This document shows positions 5,277-6,257 of a stretch of 6,257 bases of DNA, in pieces; positions within the stretch are counted from its first letter, which is position 1, and each line of letters opens with the position of its first letter. The notes beneath the pieces were generated by a model that did no database searches, was not told where the DNA came from, and worked only from the letters and a program-made list of their open reading frames with translations. Origin of the DNA: Rhodoferax sp. UBA4127 (GTDB lineage Bacteria; Pseudomonadota; Gammaproteobacteria; Burkholderiales; Burkholderiaceae_C); the NCBI GenBank assembly GCA_002381045.1, contig DFWT01000273.1:1-6257 (forward strand), given 5' to 3'. The position numbers and the translations under genes were made by a program.

Positions 5277-5936
5277 ATGGCCATTGACCAACTGCTGCTG
5301 TTCATTGCTGCGGGCCTGTTGCTGAATATGACGCCGGGGCCAGACGTGCTGTACGTGGTGTCCAACGCGCTGCGCAGTGGCGGGCGGGTCGGCGTGGTGG
5401 CGGCACTGGGTATCACGGCGGGGTGTTTTGTCCACATTTTTGCAGCGGCGCTGGGCGTAAGTGCGCTGATGGCGGCATCTACCACTGCGTTCACTGTGTT
5501 GAAGTGGTTGGGCGCTGGTTACCTGATGTATGTGGGTGTGCGTCTGCTGTTGTCCAAAGCCACTTCCGCTATTCAATTAGAAGCTGGTAGCTCAATTTTT
5601 AAAAGGGCTAGAGGTCAAAATAGCTTGAAGATTGTGTTTCTTCGCGGTTTCTGGACCAATGCCTTGAACCCCAAGGTGGCGTTGTTTTTTTTGGCCTTTT
5701 TGCCCCAATTCATTGCGCCGTCTATTGACAACAAACCCCTGGCATTTCTGCTGCTGGGTTTGTTGTTCAACTTCAATGGCATGTGGGTGAACATCGGCTG
5801 GGCCTTGGCGGCAGCATGGATGTCGCGCCGAGTGGCCGCAGTGCAGCGTGGCATGCACTGGTTGGACCGAGTAGCCGGCGCCATGTTCTTGGGCTTTGGC
5901 GTCAAGCTGGCGCTGACCGACAATCCCGCACCGTAA
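5277..5936 (+). CDS. LysE/RhtB-family amino-acid exporter
   Basis: A 219-residue inner-membrane protein of the LysE/RhtB family, whose characterised members export lysine, homoserine/threonine, leucine and similar amino acids using the proton gradient. It shows the hallmark LLLNMTPGPDVLYVVSNAL (14-32), then hydrophobic segments at about 36-62, 62-92, 130-147, 152-182 and 196-214. The second conserved block is GFWTNALNPKVALFFLAFLP (124-143). The loop between the helix ending GVRLLLSK (87-94) and the 124-143 block is lengthened by about 18 residues encoded by repeat copy C. The family is usually about 200-212 residues, so a loop insertion explains the excess. Start ATG 5277 is 17 nt after the aldolase stop and has no clear Shine-Dalgarno, so it may depend on coupling. 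The substrate cannot be assigned. Position suggests threonine/homoserine (neighbouring aldolase) or an aromatic amino acid (surrounding trp genes), both inference. Confidence 0.92.
   Translation: MAIDQLLLFIAAGLLLNMTPGPDVLYVVSNALRSGGRVGVVAALGITAGCFVHIFAAALGVSALMAASTTAFTVLKWLGAGYLMYVGVRLLLSKATSAIQLEAGSSIFKRARGQNSLKIVFLRGFWTNALNPKVALFFLAFLPQFIAPSIDNKPLAFLLLGLLFNFNGMWVNIGWALAAAWMSRRVAAVQRGMHWLDRVAGAMFLGFGVKLALTDNPAP
5568..5624 (+). repeat. Dispersed repeat copy C, in frame inside the exporter gene
   Basis: Core 5579-5619 matches copy A at most positions: AGCTG, GC-n-CA, TTTT, then AAGGGCT, GAGG and CAA, with no indel between AGCTG and GAGG. The outer ends form a 6-bp inverted repeat, GCTATT (5568-5573) and AATAGC (5619-5624). 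An internal stem AGCTC/GGGCT (one G-U pair) sits where copy B has its stem. It is read through as about residues 98-116 of the exporter (AIQLEAGSSIFKRARGQNS). It has the same orientation as copy A and the opposite orientation to copy B. Confidence 0.65.
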
Positions 5937-5988
5937 GACCGCTGGTCAACGGCGGCCATCGCGACACATCAGACCTTGTAGGAAACCT

Positions 5989-6257
5989 ATGACGCACACC
6001 ATCACCATCACCCCGCAAGAAGCGCTGCTGCGCACCATTGAGCACCGCGAGATTTTTCACGACGAAATGCTGCACATCATGCGTCAGATCATGGCCGGTG
6101 AATGGTCTCCGGTGATGCTGGCGGCGTTCATCACCGGCCTGCGCGTCAAGAAGGAAACCATTGGTGAAATCACCGCTGCCGCGCAGGTCATGCGCGAGGT
6201 GTCAACCAAGGTGGTGGTGGCAGATAAAACCCATCTGGTGGACATTGTGGGCACCGG
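5989..6257 (+). CDS. trpD: Anthranilate phosphoribosyltransferase, N-terminal part (runs off right edge)
   Basis: TrpD transfers the phosphoribosyl group of PRPP to anthranilate, the second step of tryptophan synthesis. The visible 89 residues begin MTHTITITPQEALLRTIEHR and contain the family's N-terminal helical domain: EMLHIMRQIMAGEWSPVMLA (26-45), AFITGLRVKKETIGEITAAA (46-65) and VMREVS. The window ends within HLVDIVGTG, the start of the glycine-rich PRPP/anthranilate loop (normally followed by GDG). The start is supported by AGGA at 5980-5983, 5 nt before the ATG. It follows the exporter by 52 nt, a gap in which I see no terminator or promoter, so co-transcription with trpEG is likely. 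The remaining three quarters of the protein, and probably trpC after it, lie beyond the edge. Confidence 0.95.
   Translation, partial: MTHTITITPQEALLRTIEHREIFHDEMLHIMRQIMAGEWSPVMLAAFITGLRVKKETIGEITAAAQVMREVSTKVVVADKTHLVDIVGT

Overview
The window looks like a chromosomal segment of a beta-proteobacterium, most likely family Comamonadaceae (Rhodoferax/Polaromonas/Acidovorax type). This rests on the GC-rich codon use, the style of the TrpE/TrpG proteins, a periplasmic chalcone-isomerase-like protein, and a short dispersed repeat (GATAGCTGC ... GGGCT..AGG) that I associate with that family. The assignment comes from recognition by eye, not from a database search.

Layout. Positions 1-859 (minus strand) hold the N-terminal 286 residues of a methyl-accepting chemotaxis protein; the rest lies off the left edge. 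Positions 912-1499 (minus) encode a secreted chalcone-isomerase-like protein. Positions 1500-1915 are a divergent, mostly non-coding region. It carries an extended -10 promoter whose predicted transcription start falls on or next to an ATG. That ATG opens a 29-codon ORF containing Trp-Pro-Trp, followed by four short inverted repeats, as would be expected of a tryptophan-responsive leader. From 1916 to the right edge five genes run on the plus strand with gaps of 3 to 52 nt: trpE, trpG, a low-specificity L-threonine aldolase, a LysE/RhtB-type exporter, and the start of trpD.

How it fits together. TrpE and TrpG form anthranilate synthase and TrpD performs the next step of tryptophan synthesis. 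The aldolase and the exporter lie between trpG and trpD, so they are probably co-transcribed and share tryptophan control. Both have a plausible link to amino-acid overflow or glycine/threonine/serine metabolism.

The most striking feature is a small structured repeat present three times in about 1.6 kb. One copy fills the trpG-aldolase gap and supplies the aldolase Shine-Dalgarno sequence. A second, inverted copy is read in frame inside the aldolase, in a segment about 29 residues longer than in E. coli LtaE. A third copy is read in frame inside the exporter's central loop. The repeat has therefore become both a translation signal and protein-coding sequence within one operon. The second point of interest is the putative, possibly leaderless, trp leader peptide upstream of a trpE that has no visible Shine-Dalgarno sequence. 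No CRISPR array, tRNA, rRNA, transposase or phage gene is visible.
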